The position numbers and the translations under genes are program-made. The notes below the pieces were generated by a model. It did not search any database and had not been told where the DNA came from. It worked only from the letters and a program-made list of their open reading frames with translations. Positions 1 through 7,658 of a DNA stretch of 64,000 nucleotides are shown piece by piece. The stretch covers positions 7,130,001 to 7,194,000 of the forward strand of contig NZ_CP109596.1 in the NCBI RefSeq assembly GCF_036327755.1, read 5' to 3'. Every line of letters begins with the position of its first letter. Position 1 is the stretch's first letter. The stretch comes from Nocardia sp. NBC_01503. GTDB taxonomy: Bacteria; Actinomycetota; Actinomycetes; Mycobacteriales; Mycobacteriaceae.

Positions 1-45
1 AGCACGATCCTGTAGCTCGGCGAACAGGGCTTCGAAAGACTTCAC
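1..45 (-). CDS. hisE: phosphoribosyl-ATP pyrophosphatase, 5' end only (partial at window edge)
   Basis: Only the first 15 codons are in the window, read leftward from a GTG at 45-43: VKSFEALFAELQDRA. This closely resembles the conserved start of actinobacterial HisE (V-K-T-F-x-x-L-F-A-E-L-x-D-R-A), which hydrolyses phosphoribosyl-ATP to phosphoribosyl-AMP in histidine biosynthesis. An in-frame TGA three codons upstream fixes GTG as the likely start. In mycobacteria hisE also lies close to metH, which fits the neighbourhood here. The call rests on a short stretch, but the match is specific. Confidence 0.68.
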   Translation of the reverse strand, partial: MKSFEALFAELQDRA

Positions 46-103
46 GGTGAGTCATTGTTCCAGACCCCGGCATCCGCCCTGCAAAGTCCCCGGTCCGGAC
101 GGT

Positions 104-129
104 GCGCCCGCGCGTGCACGCGCGGGCGC
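104..129. terminator. perfect palindrome between terD and hisE, probable terminator
   Basis: A 26-bp perfect inverted repeat lies just beyond the terD stop codon and before hisE, both read on the minus strand. It would fold as a very GC-rich stem around a TGCA loop. There is no clear U-tract, as is common for terminators in GC-rich actinobacteria. Confidence 0.5.
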
Positions 130-158
130 GGGCCCCACTCCCTGGAACGAATCCCAGG

Positions 159-749
159 TCAGGCCATGGCGAATCGGAGCAGCGCCTGCATATCGCCCTG
201 CTTCACTTTGCCTTTGCGGTCCAGGACCTCGAGCTGCCAGGCCGGGCCGCTGCGGAAGGCCCGGGCGATGGCATTGGCATTGTCGGCACCGAGCAGGGAC
301 GGCCAGATATCGGCCACCTGCTGGGTGGTCCCGCCGGTGGCGTCGTAGATCTTGAACGAGACGTTGTTGGCCTTCTCGAAGCTGCTGCCCTTCTTGAAGG
401 CGGCCGCGACGAAGATGATCGAGTCGATGGCGGGCGGCACCGTGGCGAAGGTGACGTGCACGGTCTCATCGTCGCCGGAGGCCGCACCGGTCTGTTCGTC
501 GCCGGTGTGCTGCACCGAACCGTTGCCGAACGGGTCGAGGGAGTCCAGGCCGGCGAAGCGCACGGGTTCGCTGCCCTGCATGAGTACTGCGATCAGATCC
601 AGATCGACGCCCTTCTTGCGGCGTGCGATACCGAGTAGTCCACCACTGCTTCCGGCTGACGGATCCCAGCTCACCCCGACACTCATCTTGGTGATGCCGC
701 CGAGATCCGCTGCGCCGTCTTCTTTCTTGAGCGTAATCACGATTGTCAC
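159..749 (-). CDS. TerD-family tellurium/stress resistance protein
   Basis: 196 residues, the usual length of a single TerD domain. It begins VTIVITLKKEDG, has the GVSWD segment near residue 25, the acidic DLDL strand of the calcium-binding core near residue 50, and the later FVAAAF and FKIYDA strands that define the family. TerD proteins are cytosolic calcium-binding proteins linked to tellurite, phage and envelope-stress responses; the biochemical role is unsettled. The start is GTG at 749. It lies 38 bp downstream of the acyltransferase gene on the same strand, so it may be co-transcribed, but no other ter genes (terB, terC, terZ) are nearby. Confidence 0.88.
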   Translation of the reverse strand: MTIVITLKKEDGAADLGGITKMSVGVSWDPSAGSSGGLLGIARRKKGVDLDLIAVLMQGSEPVRFAGLDSLDPFGNGSVQHTGDEQTGAASGDDETVHVTFATVPPAIDSIIFVAAAFKKGSSFEKANNVSFKIYDATGGTTQQVADIWPSLLGADNANAIARAFRSGPAWQLEVLDRKGKVKQGDMQALLRFAMA

Positions 750-787
750 GTTACCGACAAATCAGACAGCAGTGGTGGACTCGAATC

Positions 788-2590
788 TCATCCGGCCAGC
801 AAGTTCTCCAACTCCGCTGCGGCCGTTCGCAGTTGCGCCGCGAAATCGTGCATCTGCTGCGCAACGGATTTGGGGGTGGCCAGGTAGAGGTTCCAGCGAT
901 CGGGCAGCAGCACATAGGCGATGCCGATACAGGTCGGGCTGGTGGAGCCGAAACCGAAGTACTGGATATTCACCGAGGGCGCGGAGCTGGTGCTCAGGAA
1001 ATCGTCGCGGGCGATCCGCCAGCCCGGACTGTCGTAGAACGCCATCGGCGCTGTGGCGCCGAGCTTGTCACCGCGCCGCCCCTGGATCATCTGCAACTCC
1101 CAGAGGTGTTGCTCGGGAGCCTCACCGCGCTGACACTCCTGCGCCCGCCGCACATGCGCGGTGGCGGCCGCCCGCACGGCCTCCCGCTTGCGGTCGTCAT
1201 TGGCGGCCGGATTCTCCATGGCGGCAATGAATTCCAGAATCTCCGGGGTCACCACGCGCATGGCCTCGGTGCGGCCGTTACGGAACTGCCGGGTGGCGAT
1301 GGATTCATAGGTGGCCCCGGTGAGCCCCTTGCTGCGCTTGTGCGCGAGCTGATAGCTCAACTGCGCGAACGCATCCGGGGAGATACCCAGGGTCTTGATA
1401 TGCGAGGTGCCGAAGTCGAACGACACCGTACTCGTGGCATTGTCCAACTCGTACTGCGCGAAAGCCGCTGCCGCGGCGGCCGTTCGGGACTTCTGCGTGT
1501 CATCGAGGACGAATTCGATGGGCTCGGAGGCGGGCAGCCCCTGCGGCTGCGCACCCGATCGCGCGGCATGCTCAGCGACCGGGGTCTCCAGCAGCGCGTC
1601 GACGAAGGACAGGATGGTGGTGCCGTCCAGCCCGCAGTGCTCGATATTGATTCCGGCCTGGCCGTCGGCGAAGACGATGAACGACACCGCCTTGTCGAAC
1701 CAGCGATTCCCGCTGTCCCCGTGCAGGAGTTGATCACACGCGTGCAGGGTGTCACGCGGGGTGAAATCCTCCAGGCAGAGACAGAACAGCGCGGTTTCGA
1801 CGGTATCGAAGGCGGCGGCGTTGGTCGTGCGCAGTTGCTCGTACAGCGGAGCCCAGTCCTTACGGGCCAGGGTGGTCAGATGCCCGGCAGAGGCATTGAC
1901 CGGTGCGCGCCGCGCCCCGGCCTTCATCACCGCTTCCAGTCCGGCGGCCAGATCCTCGGGCGAGTACGGCGCACCGTTCGGCCCGAGCACGTCCATCCGA
2001 AACATATTGCCGCGGTACAGGACAACGATATGCCGAGCATCCGAAGGCCCGGGCCATTCGTCGCTGTACGGCACCCGCACCGTGTCCTGCGGAGTCCCGG
2101 GAATCCGGGTCTCGGAGAACAGGAACTTGTTCTGCGCCATATTGAGTCGCTGCCCGCGCTGGGTGACCGGCGGGATCTCCTCGGCGTCGAGCAGCAGCTT
2201 GTAATCGACCGCCGCGCTGATCAGCGCCGCCGCCCGCGCGCTCTGTCCGGCGCCGGTGGACGATGCCAGCACCGTGTCATCGCGGAACAGGAAGAAGAAG
2301 TTGGCGTTCAACGCGATTCGGTCGCGGCGGCCCAGGTAGCGCGAGGGCCAGAATTCGTCCAGCCAGCTGCCCACACCCGGTTCCGCGTCGAACCGCCGCA
2401 GATCCGCGTGCAGGATGCGGGCCGGGCTGTCGGGGCGTAGCAGATCCTCGACGGTCGCCGCGGTGGCGGCGTACTCGTCGCCGGTGAGCAGCGGCGCGCA
2501 CCAGTGCAGGAAGCGGGTGCAGCTCTCCTCCAAGGTGGGGAGCGGCACCCGCGGCAGCTGGTCGTCGTGGGCGAAGGTCCGTTCGCTCAA
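788..2590 (-). CDS. choline/carnitine O-acyltransferase family protein
   Basis: 600 residues, full length for the family. The N-terminus (LPRVPLPTLEESCTRFL) is typical of carnitine acyltransferases. The catalytic His lies in NIEHCGLDG, matching the family E-H-S-x-x-D-G site, and the substrate-binding Ser/Thr motif is in LSTSSAPSVN with a following GFGSTSPTCIGIAY strand. These enzymes transfer acyl groups between CoA and the hydroxyl of carnitine or choline; they are common in eukaryotes and sparse in bacteria, so the natural acceptor is unknown. Start is TTG (2590-2588), whose TTGA overlaps the methyltransferase stop and has a GAGGA ribosome site upstream, indicating translational coupling. 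It is the third gene of the oxygenase-methyltransferase-acyltransferase cassette. Confidence 0.85.
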   Translation of the reverse strand: MSERTFAHDDQLPRVPLPTLEESCTRFLHWCAPLLTGDEYAATAATVEDLLRPDSPARILHADLRRFDAEPGVGSWLDEFWPSRYLGRRDRIALNANFFFLFRDDTVLASSTGAGQSARAAALISAAVDYKLLLDAEEIPPVTQRGQRLNMAQNKFLFSETRIPGTPQDTVRVPYSDEWPGPSDARHIVVLYRGNMFRMDVLGPNGAPYSPEDLAAGLEAVMKAGARRAPVNASAGHLTTLARKDWAPLYEQLRTTNAAAFDTVETALFCLCLEDFTPRDTLHACDQLLHGDSGNRWFDKAVSFIVFADGQAGINIEHCGLDGTTILSFVDALLETPVAEHAARSGAQPQGLPASEPIEFVLDDTQKSRTAAAAAAFAQYELDNATSTVSFDFGTSHIKTLGISPDAFAQLSYQLAHKRSKGLTGATYESIATRQFRNGRTEAMRVVTPEILEFIAAMENPAANDDRKREAVRAAATAHVRRAQECQRGEAPEQHLWELQMIQGRRGDKLGATAPMAFYDSPGWRIARDDFLSTSSAPSVNIQYFGFGSTSPTCIGIAYVLLPDRWNLYLATPKSVAQQMHDFAAQLRTAAAELENLLAG

Positions 2591-3432
2591 TGCAGGTCCT
2601 CGTGGTCGATGGATAGGTTCGGGGACGGGCGGGACAGATAGAGCTGGGCATACAGCCAGCCTTCGGACTCGATGCCGTGCGTATCGATTCCATTGGCCGC
2701 CAACGTATTACACACCTGCGACTGCTCCTCCGGCGAGGCGAAGCGACGCTGCCGGAAGACACCGGGCGCCAGTTCGGTGCGGTAACCGAGTGCGGCCAGG
2801 TGGGTGGCGATCGGGTCGAACGAGAACATGCGCAGCACGAAATGCGCCATCCAGGGCAGCTTTCCACCGTGCGCGCGGGCCACCCGCAGCAGGGTGCGCT
2901 CGGTGACATAGCCGACGCAGCCGGTGGAGATGACCAGATCCGCGGTGGCCAGGGTGCGGCGCTGCGCCTCGGTGGGGTCGGCGGCCTCGAGGTCGGCGTG
3001 CACGGTGGCGTGCAGCAGGCCCGCGCTGCGCGCGTAATCCAGTGCGGGACCGGAGGCGTCCATCCCGATGAATCGGACACCCGGCAGGGTGTCCTCGGCG
3101 GCGAGCCGGGCGCGGTCGCGCGCCACCGGATCGGGCGCGGCGGGTTCGGCGTAGCTCTCCACCAGATCGGACATGGTGGTGTCCAGTCGCAGCAGGGCCG
3201 CGTTCACCCCGTAGGAGCAGCCGATATCCAGGACCGCCGGCGCGGTGATACCGGTCGCGGCGCGGTGATCGGCGAGCAGTTGCTGGAAATGCGGTTTGGC
3301 CAGTTCCGGTATCCGATAATCCAATTCGGACATGCGGGCGTAGTAGGCACGCGGGTCGGGTCTGTCATAGATGTCGTCGAAAGACGCTTTCCCGGTGCTG
3401 TGCAGCACGGTGCTTCGGAACGAGGCTGGCAC
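2587..3432 (-). CDS. class I SAM-dependent methyltransferase
   Basis: 281 residues with a Rossmann methyltransferase core. Motif I is VLDIGCSYGVN near residue 70, followed by an acidic motif II region and the IGMDAS strand near residue 120, and a post-motif segment LVISTGCVGYV. The start is GTG at 3432, with a GAGGA ribosome site seven bases upstream. It follows the oxygenase by 15 bp and overlaps the acyltransferase start, so all three are one transcription unit. The substrate cannot be read from sequence. The context (oxygenase plus carnitine-type acyltransferase) suggests N- or O-methylation of a small amino-acid or betaine-like metabolite, but this is inference. Confidence 0.82.
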   Translation of the reverse strand: MPASFRSTVLHSTGKASFDDIYDRPDPRAYYARMSELDYRIPELAKPHFQQLLADHRAATGITAPAVLDIGCSYGVNAALLRLDTTMSDLVESYAEPAAPDPVARDRARLAAEDTLPGVRFIGMDASGPALDYARSAGLLHATVHADLEAADPTEAQRRTLATADLVISTGCVGYVTERTLLRVARAHGGKLPWMAHFVLRMFSFDPIATHLAALGYRTELAPGVFRQRRFASPEEQSQVCNTLAANGIDTHGIESEGWLYAQLYLSRPSPNLSIDHEDLH

Positions 3433-3447
3433 GTGCAGGTCCTCTTC

Positions 3448-4252
3448 TCAGTCGAGCAGACGGTCGCCGCGGACAGCATCGGCCGCGAGGTGATCGGGCA
3501 GAACCCGCCCGAACAATTGCCGGGTCCGTTCGGCGGTGCCGATGACGCCCGGGGTATCGCTGTACGCGAAGATCGCCGAATGCCGCTGCACGGTGCCACC
3601 GACGGGCGCGACGCGATGCAGGGAGAAGCGACCCTGGAACAGCTGCAGATCACCGGGGCAGAGTTCGAGCCGCCGGATGAGATGTTCGCCGTGACCGGTG
3701 AGTACCGCGTGCACATCGTCGAGGTTCTCGGCGGTGCGGGAGCGAATATCGGGGCAGTACTCGAAGTTTCCGCCGGCTTCGGGCTCCTGGGTGAGCATGC
3801 TGACGGTGAACTCGTTGGTGTCGAAATGCCACGGATGCGACATGCCGGGAGCCACCACATTCAGGCACAGCCCGGCGAGCGGATCGGTGAACTCGTACAG
3901 CGCGGCCAGGCCGAAGCAATCGGCGATGAAACGCTGGAAGCGCGTATCGACGTAGAGCTGATGGATGACCATCTCGAGAGGGATCAGATCCCTTGCGACG
4001 AAAGCATTTCCGCGCCGCAACACAATCCGCCCGGGATGGTCGGACGGTAGGTCCGAGTCGAGCGGGATGTTGTAGGCGTTGACGTTCTCAACGGTGTAGT
4101 AGGCGTGCGGTGCGAGCGCCACGCCCTCCTCGCGCATGGTCTCGGCCTCGGCCGGACGGATGAATCCGCGCAGTACCGTGCAGCCGTCGGCGGCCAGTTC
4201 GGCGCGCGCGGCCGCCACCGCGTCCCGCCAGCCCACACTGCCGGGCGCGTCG
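3448..4252 (-). pseudogene. 2-oxoglutarate/Fe(II)-dependent oxygenase, 3' part cut off from its start by an IS element
   Basis: This carries most of a phytanoyl-CoA/HalD-ArpA-like oxygenase. The iron-binding facial triad is visible: HFD in SHPWHFDTNEF and the distal His in GRFSLHRVAPV, followed by the 2OG-binding arginine region. Because the carboxylate Asp is present (HxD, not HxG), hydroxylation is more likely than halogenation. Read upstream, the frame meets a TGA at 4257-4255 that belongs to the inserted IS256 element. The only in-frame restart is a GTG at 4236 with no ribosome site. The missing N-terminus (…DTDRYPLDA) lies beyond the IS at 5668-5788 and joins in frame when the IS and one copy of the target repeat are removed. 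A truncated but catalytically complete domain might still be made. Confidence 0.85.
4245..4252. repeat. left copy of IS target-site duplication GCGCGTCG
   Basis: GCGCGTCG directly abuts the left IS end and is repeated exactly at 5668-5675 beside the right end. An 8-bp duplication is normal for IS256-family transposition. Confidence 0.88.
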
Positions 4253-5667
4253 GGTCAAGTCCAAATGCGTGGTGTAACTCGGTGGTCACCGCAGGATCCG
4301 AATTGTCGTGTCAGGCGGTGAGTTCGGTGGGTGCTGGTTCCTCCTGTTCGTCGGTGGGTGCCAGCCCGCGTGAGCGGGCGAGCACCTCGAGGCCGAGGTA
4401 GCGTTTGGCTTCGATCCATTCGTCGTGTTGCTCGGCCAGGACCGCCCCGACCAGGCGGATGATCGAGCCGCGGTCCGGGAAGATGCCGACCACGTCGGTG
4501 CGGCGGCGGATCTCCTTGTTCAACCGTTCTTGGGGATTGTTGGACCAGATCTGGCGCCAGATCTGTTTGGGAAACGCGGTGAACGACAGCAGATCCGCGC
4601 GGGCCCCATCGAGGTGATCGGCGACTTTCGGGAGCTTGCCGGCGAGCGCGTCGAGCATCCGATCATACTGGGCGGCAACCGATTCGGTGTCGGCCTGATC
4701 GAATACCGAGTGCAACAACGTGCGAACCCACGGCCACGACGATTTCGGGCAAACCGACATGAGATTGACCGTGTAGTGGGTGCGGCAACGCTGCCAGGAC
4801 GCGCCGGGCAGGGTCGCCCCGATCGCGGCCACGAGGCCGGTATGGGCATCGGAGGTCACCAAGGCAACCCCGCTCAGCCCGCGCGCGACCAGGTCACGGA
4901 AGAACGCCAGCCAGCCGGCCTTGTTTTCCCCGGAAACCACCTGCAGCCCCAGGATTTCGCGGTGCCCGTCGGCATTGACGCCGGTCGCGACCAGGGCGTG
5001 AACGTTGACCACCCGCCCGTTCTCACGCACTTTGAGTACCAGGGCGTCCGCGGCGACGAACGTGTAGGGACCGGCATCGAGGGGGCGGGTGCGGAATGCT
5101 TCGACCTGGGCGTCCAGATCACGGGCCATGATCGAGACCTGTGACTTGGAAAGTGTTGTGACCCCGAGGGATTCGACGAGCTTCTCCATCCGGCGCGTGG
5201 ACACGCCGAGTAGGTAGCAGGTGGCGACCACGCTGGTGAGGGCACGCTCTGCGCGTTTGCGGCGCTCGAGGAGCCAGTCGGGAAAGTAGTTGCCCGAGCG
5301 CAGTTTCGGGATCGCGACATCGACGGTGCCCAGGCGGGTGTCGAAGTCGCGGTGGCGGTAGCCGTTGCGCTGGTTGACGCGCTCGTCGCTGCGTTGCCCG
5401 TAGTCGGCGCCGCAGAGCGCGTCGGCCTCGGCACTCATCAAGGACTGGATGAACGTGGACAACAACCCGCGCAGCAGGTCCGGTTGCTCGGACAGTACGG
5501 CGGTCGGGTCGATAGGCTGGATATCGGTCATCGCGTGAGTTCTCCTTCGAGAGACTGTGAGAGGTCCTTCGAGGATCACGCGGTGACCACCTTGCTGTCC
5601 GGGGATTACGCCAGACTCGGCGGCAGATCAGGCCGCCAGCTCGTACACCATTCTGCTGGACTCAACC
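4253..5667 (-). mobile_element. complete IS256-family insertion sequence (1415 bp)
   Basis: The ends are imperfect inverted repeats: GGTCAAGTCCA…TGGTGTA on the left and, inverted, GGTTGAGTCCA…TGGTGTA on the right, with 17 of the first 24 positions identical. GGTGTA close to the tips is characteristic of this family. A single transposase gene fills the element, and 8-bp direct repeats flank it. The intact reading frame, ends and target duplication point to recent insertion. It sits in the 5' coding part of an oxygenase gene and separates it from its start and promoter. Confidence 0.9.
4311..5531 (-). CDS. IS256-family transposase (mutator type, DDE)
   Basis: 406 residues from ATG 5531, chosen because an AAGGAG ribosome site lies nine bases upstream; an open frame extends further but lacks such a site. 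The catalytic acidic residues are visible: Asp in FVAADALVLKV, Asp in VTSDAHTGLV, and Glu in the helix RLNKEIRRRTDVVGIFP, which is the family signature. The N-terminal DNA-binding part contains YGQRSDERVNQRNGYRHR, also typical of mutator-type transposases. It catalyses cut-and-paste or circle-forming movement of its own element. No frameshift or stop interrupts it, so it is probably active. Confidence 0.95.
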   Translation of the reverse strand: MTDIQPIDPTAVLSEQPDLLRGLLSTFIQSLMSAEADALCGADYGQRSDERVNQRNGYRHRDFDTRLGTVDVAIPKLRSGNYFPDWLLERRKRAERALTSVVATCYLLGVSTRRMEKLVESLGVTTLSKSQVSIMARDLDAQVEAFRTRPLDAGPYTFVAADALVLKVRENGRVVNVHALVATGVNADGHREILGLQVVSGENKAGWLAFFRDLVARGLSGVALVTSDAHTGLVAAIGATLPGASWQRCRTHYTVNLMSVCPKSSWPWVRTLLHSVFDQADTESVAAQYDRMLDALAGKLPKVADHLDGARADLLSFTAFPKQIWRQIWSNNPQERLNKEIRRRTDVVGIFPDRGSIIRLVGAVLAEQHDEWIEAKRYLGLEVLARSRGLAPTDEQEEPAPTELTA

Positions 5668-5675
5668 GCGCGTCG
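5668..5675. repeat. right copy of IS target-site duplication GCGCGTCG
   Basis: Exact repeat of 4245-4252, beside the right inverted repeat of the IS256 element. Confidence 0.88.
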
Positions 5676-5788
5676 AGCGGGTAGCGGTCGGTATCCACAC
5701 CGGGCAGCGCGGTACCCGCCGGAGCGGTCCGCACCACCCCTGAACCGTCCGTATCGCACACGTCTGCCCTACCCCCTGTCGCAACCAT
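5668..5788 (-). pseudogene. detached 5' fragment of the 2OG-Fe(II) oxygenase gene
   Basis: Reading leftward from ATG 5788, about 40 codons (MVATGGRADVCDTDGSG…VDTDRYPLDA) run into the IS. Deleting the IS and one target repeat joins CTC-GAC-GCG to CCC-GGC-AGT and continues as DTDRYPLDAPGSVGWRDAV, a typical N-terminus for this oxygenase family. The frame also stays open upstream to a TTG at 5869, and another ATG lies at 5797, so the exact start is uncertain; none has a strong ribosome site. Confidence 0.75.
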
Positions 5789-5987
5789 GCCGACCATTCT
5801 GGATGGCAAATCGCCCGACACGCCCGGGATACGCAGGGATTGTGGAAATTCACTATTCCTGTGCACCAACAGATTTCATGCGTCACGCCGAATGCTCGGC
5901 GCACCGCAGGTCGCGCCGGGCCGCACTCCCCGAGACCATCTGAAATACCGAGTAGCCGAATGCTCGGCGATAGCTCAGGATGTCGGT

Positions 5988-7373
5988 ATGTCCTTTGTCA
6001 ATGGTTCGGTGTCGTATTGGTTCCGTGAGCTCGCCCCCGTCGACCCCGGAGCGCCGCTGCCCGGGCACACCCAGGCGGATGTGTGCATCATCGGAGCTGG
6101 ATACACCGGGCTGTGGACGGCGTACTACCTCAAAAAGGCGCAACCGGACCTGCGAATCGTGATCCTGGAGAAGGAGTTCGCCGGATACGGAGCCTCCGGA
6201 CGCAATGGCGGCTGGGTTGTCGGAGAAATAGCGGGATCGGCCGAGGTGTATGCGCGCACCCACGGCCGCGAGGCCGCGGTGCGCCTGCAGCGCACCATGT
6301 TCGACACGGTCGAGGAGATCGTGAACGTCACCGCGGCCGAGGGCATCGACGCCGATGTGGTCAAGAGCGGGCAGCTGACCGTGGCCCGCAACAGCGCACA
6401 GCAGACCCGGCTCGGCGACACCCTGGCGCACGCGCGCGAATGGGGCTGGGGCGAAGACGATCTCATGACCGTCGGCACCGACGAGCGAATCCGCATCGCC
6501 GACGCCACCGGAGCGCTCTGGACGCCGCATTGCGCACGCGTACAGCCCGCGAAACTCGCACGCGGACTTGCCGATACGGTGCGCGCCCGCGGAGTGCGGA
6601 TCTACGAGGACACCACCGTGGAATCCGTACGCCCGCGCACCGAATCCAGTACCGCCGCGGCCGTCACCGCGCGCGGCACGGTCACCGCCGATTACGTGAT
6701 TCGCGCGACCGAGGGCTTCACCGCCACCTTCGGTGCGACACATCGCGATTGGCTGCCCATGAACAGTTCGATGATCGTCACCGAACCGCTGGCCGAATCG
6801 GCGTGGGAGCAGATCGGCTGGCAGCAGGCCGAACTGCTCGGCGATATGGCGCACTACTACATGTACGCGCAGCGCACGGCCGATGGGCGCATCGCCTTCG
6901 GCGGGCGCGGTAAGCCGTATCGGTACGGCAGCCGCATCGACGACGGCGGGCACACCCAGCAGTGGACCGTCGACGTCCTGCGCTCGATGCTCACCGACTT
7001 CTTCCCGGCCGCGGCCGAGACGCCGCTCGCGCACGCCTGGTCCGGGGTGCTCGCGGTCCCGCGCGACTGGTGTTCCAGTGTGGCCCTGGACCATACGACG
7101 GGTCTCGGCTTCGCGGGCGGTTACACCGGCCACGGTGTCGCGACCACCAACCTCGCCGGCCGCACCCTCCGTGATCTGGTACTTCGCCAGGACACCGAAC
7201 TCACCTCACTCCCCTGGGTGAACTGGCGGGTGCGCCGCTGGGAGCCGGAGCCGCTGCGCTGGATCGGCGTACAGCTGATGTACAGCCTCTACCGCGCCGC
7301 CGACCATCGCGAGACCCGCCTGGGTCACACCTCGCGAATCGCCAAGATGGCCAACCTCATCTCCGGTCGCTGA
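5988..7373 (+). CDS. FAD-dependent oxidoreductase, DAO / gamma-glutamylputrescine-oxidase type
   Basis: 461 residues. The N-terminal FAD-binding Rossmann motif is VCIIGAGYTGLWTAYYL near residue 30, followed by the acidic ILEKEFAGYGASGRNGGW segment characteristic of D-amino-acid-oxidase-fold amine oxidases such as PuuB. The C-terminal FAD-binding region contains AWSGVLAVPRDW and GLGFAGGYTGHGVATTNLAGRTL. Such enzymes oxidise secondary or primary amines, giving an aldehyde or imine and H2O2. ATG 5988 is chosen from the domain boundary; the open frame upstream has no recognisable protein. It diverges from the split oxygenase gene, so the pair may once have shared a regulatory region. The substrate is unknown. 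Confidence 0.85.
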   Translation: MSFVNGSVSYWFRELAPVDPGAPLPGHTQADVCIIGAGYTGLWTAYYLKKAQPDLRIVILEKEFAGYGASGRNGGWVVGEIAGSAEVYARTHGREAAVRLQRTMFDTVEEIVNVTAAEGIDADVVKSGQLTVARNSAQQTRLGDTLAHAREWGWGEDDLMTVGTDERIRIADATGALWTPHCARVQPAKLARGLADTVRARGVRIYEDTTVESVRPRTESSTAAAVTARGTVTADYVIRATEGFTATFGATHRDWLPMNSSMIVTEPLAESAWEQIGWQQAELLGDMAHYYMYAQRTADGRIAFGGRGKPYRYGSRIDDGGHTQQWTVDVLRSMLTDFFPAAAETPLAHAWSGVLAVPRDWCSSVALDHTTGLGFAGGYTGHGVATTNLAGRTLRDLVLRQDTELTSLPWVNWRVRRWEPEPLRWIGVQLMYSLYRAADHRETRLGHTSRIAKMANLISGR

Positions 7374-7379
7374 TACTCC

Positions 7380-7411
7380 CCCTGCCCGTGATGAAGACAT
7401 CGCGGGCAGGG
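7380..7411 (+). terminator. hairpin downstream of the FAD oxidoreductase gene
   Basis: CCCTGCCCG at 7380-7388 pairs perfectly with CGGGCAGGG at 7403-7411 across a 14-base loop, a few bases after the stop codon. No strong U-tract follows. The remaining intergenic DNA up to 7658 holds a 7-bp inverted repeat (7492-7512) that may be an operator for the next gene, and nothing else I recognise. Confidence 0.55.
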
Positions 7412-7658
7412 CCGCTCCTCCTTGCCGGTACCGAAGGCATTCCGGACCGAGTCGCGCATCCCAACGGTTGCCGGCTTCAGGTCCAAAACGCCGCATCACA
7501 TGTTTTGATGCGCATATTTCCATCTACATATTCGTGCAGCGTCCGACCGACTCCCGAAGTGCACATCTGCAAGCACGATTTAGCGTGCACTCCATCGGTT
7601 TTCGCGCCGTTTGACACTCCCCTCGATCCGGGTACACCGGTATAGAGAGGACTGCGTC

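Noticed and set aside
159..749. A ter operon with the TerY-like vWA protein as partner of TerD.
   Set aside because: The two genes are about 37 kb apart with no other ter genes between them, so a shared system cannot be claimed.
743..4050. Long plus-strand frames opposite the acyltransferase, methyltransferase and oxygenase genes.
   Set aside because: Arg/Gly/His-rich antisense shadows with no domain; the minus-strand genes have full catalytic motifs and coupled starts.
3984..4289. An alternative start at GTG 4289 that seemed to extend the oxygenase reading (MTTELHHAFGLDPTRP…).
   Set aside because: It lies inside the IS left end and is in a different frame from the oxygenase; the true N-terminus is beyond the IS at 5668-5788.
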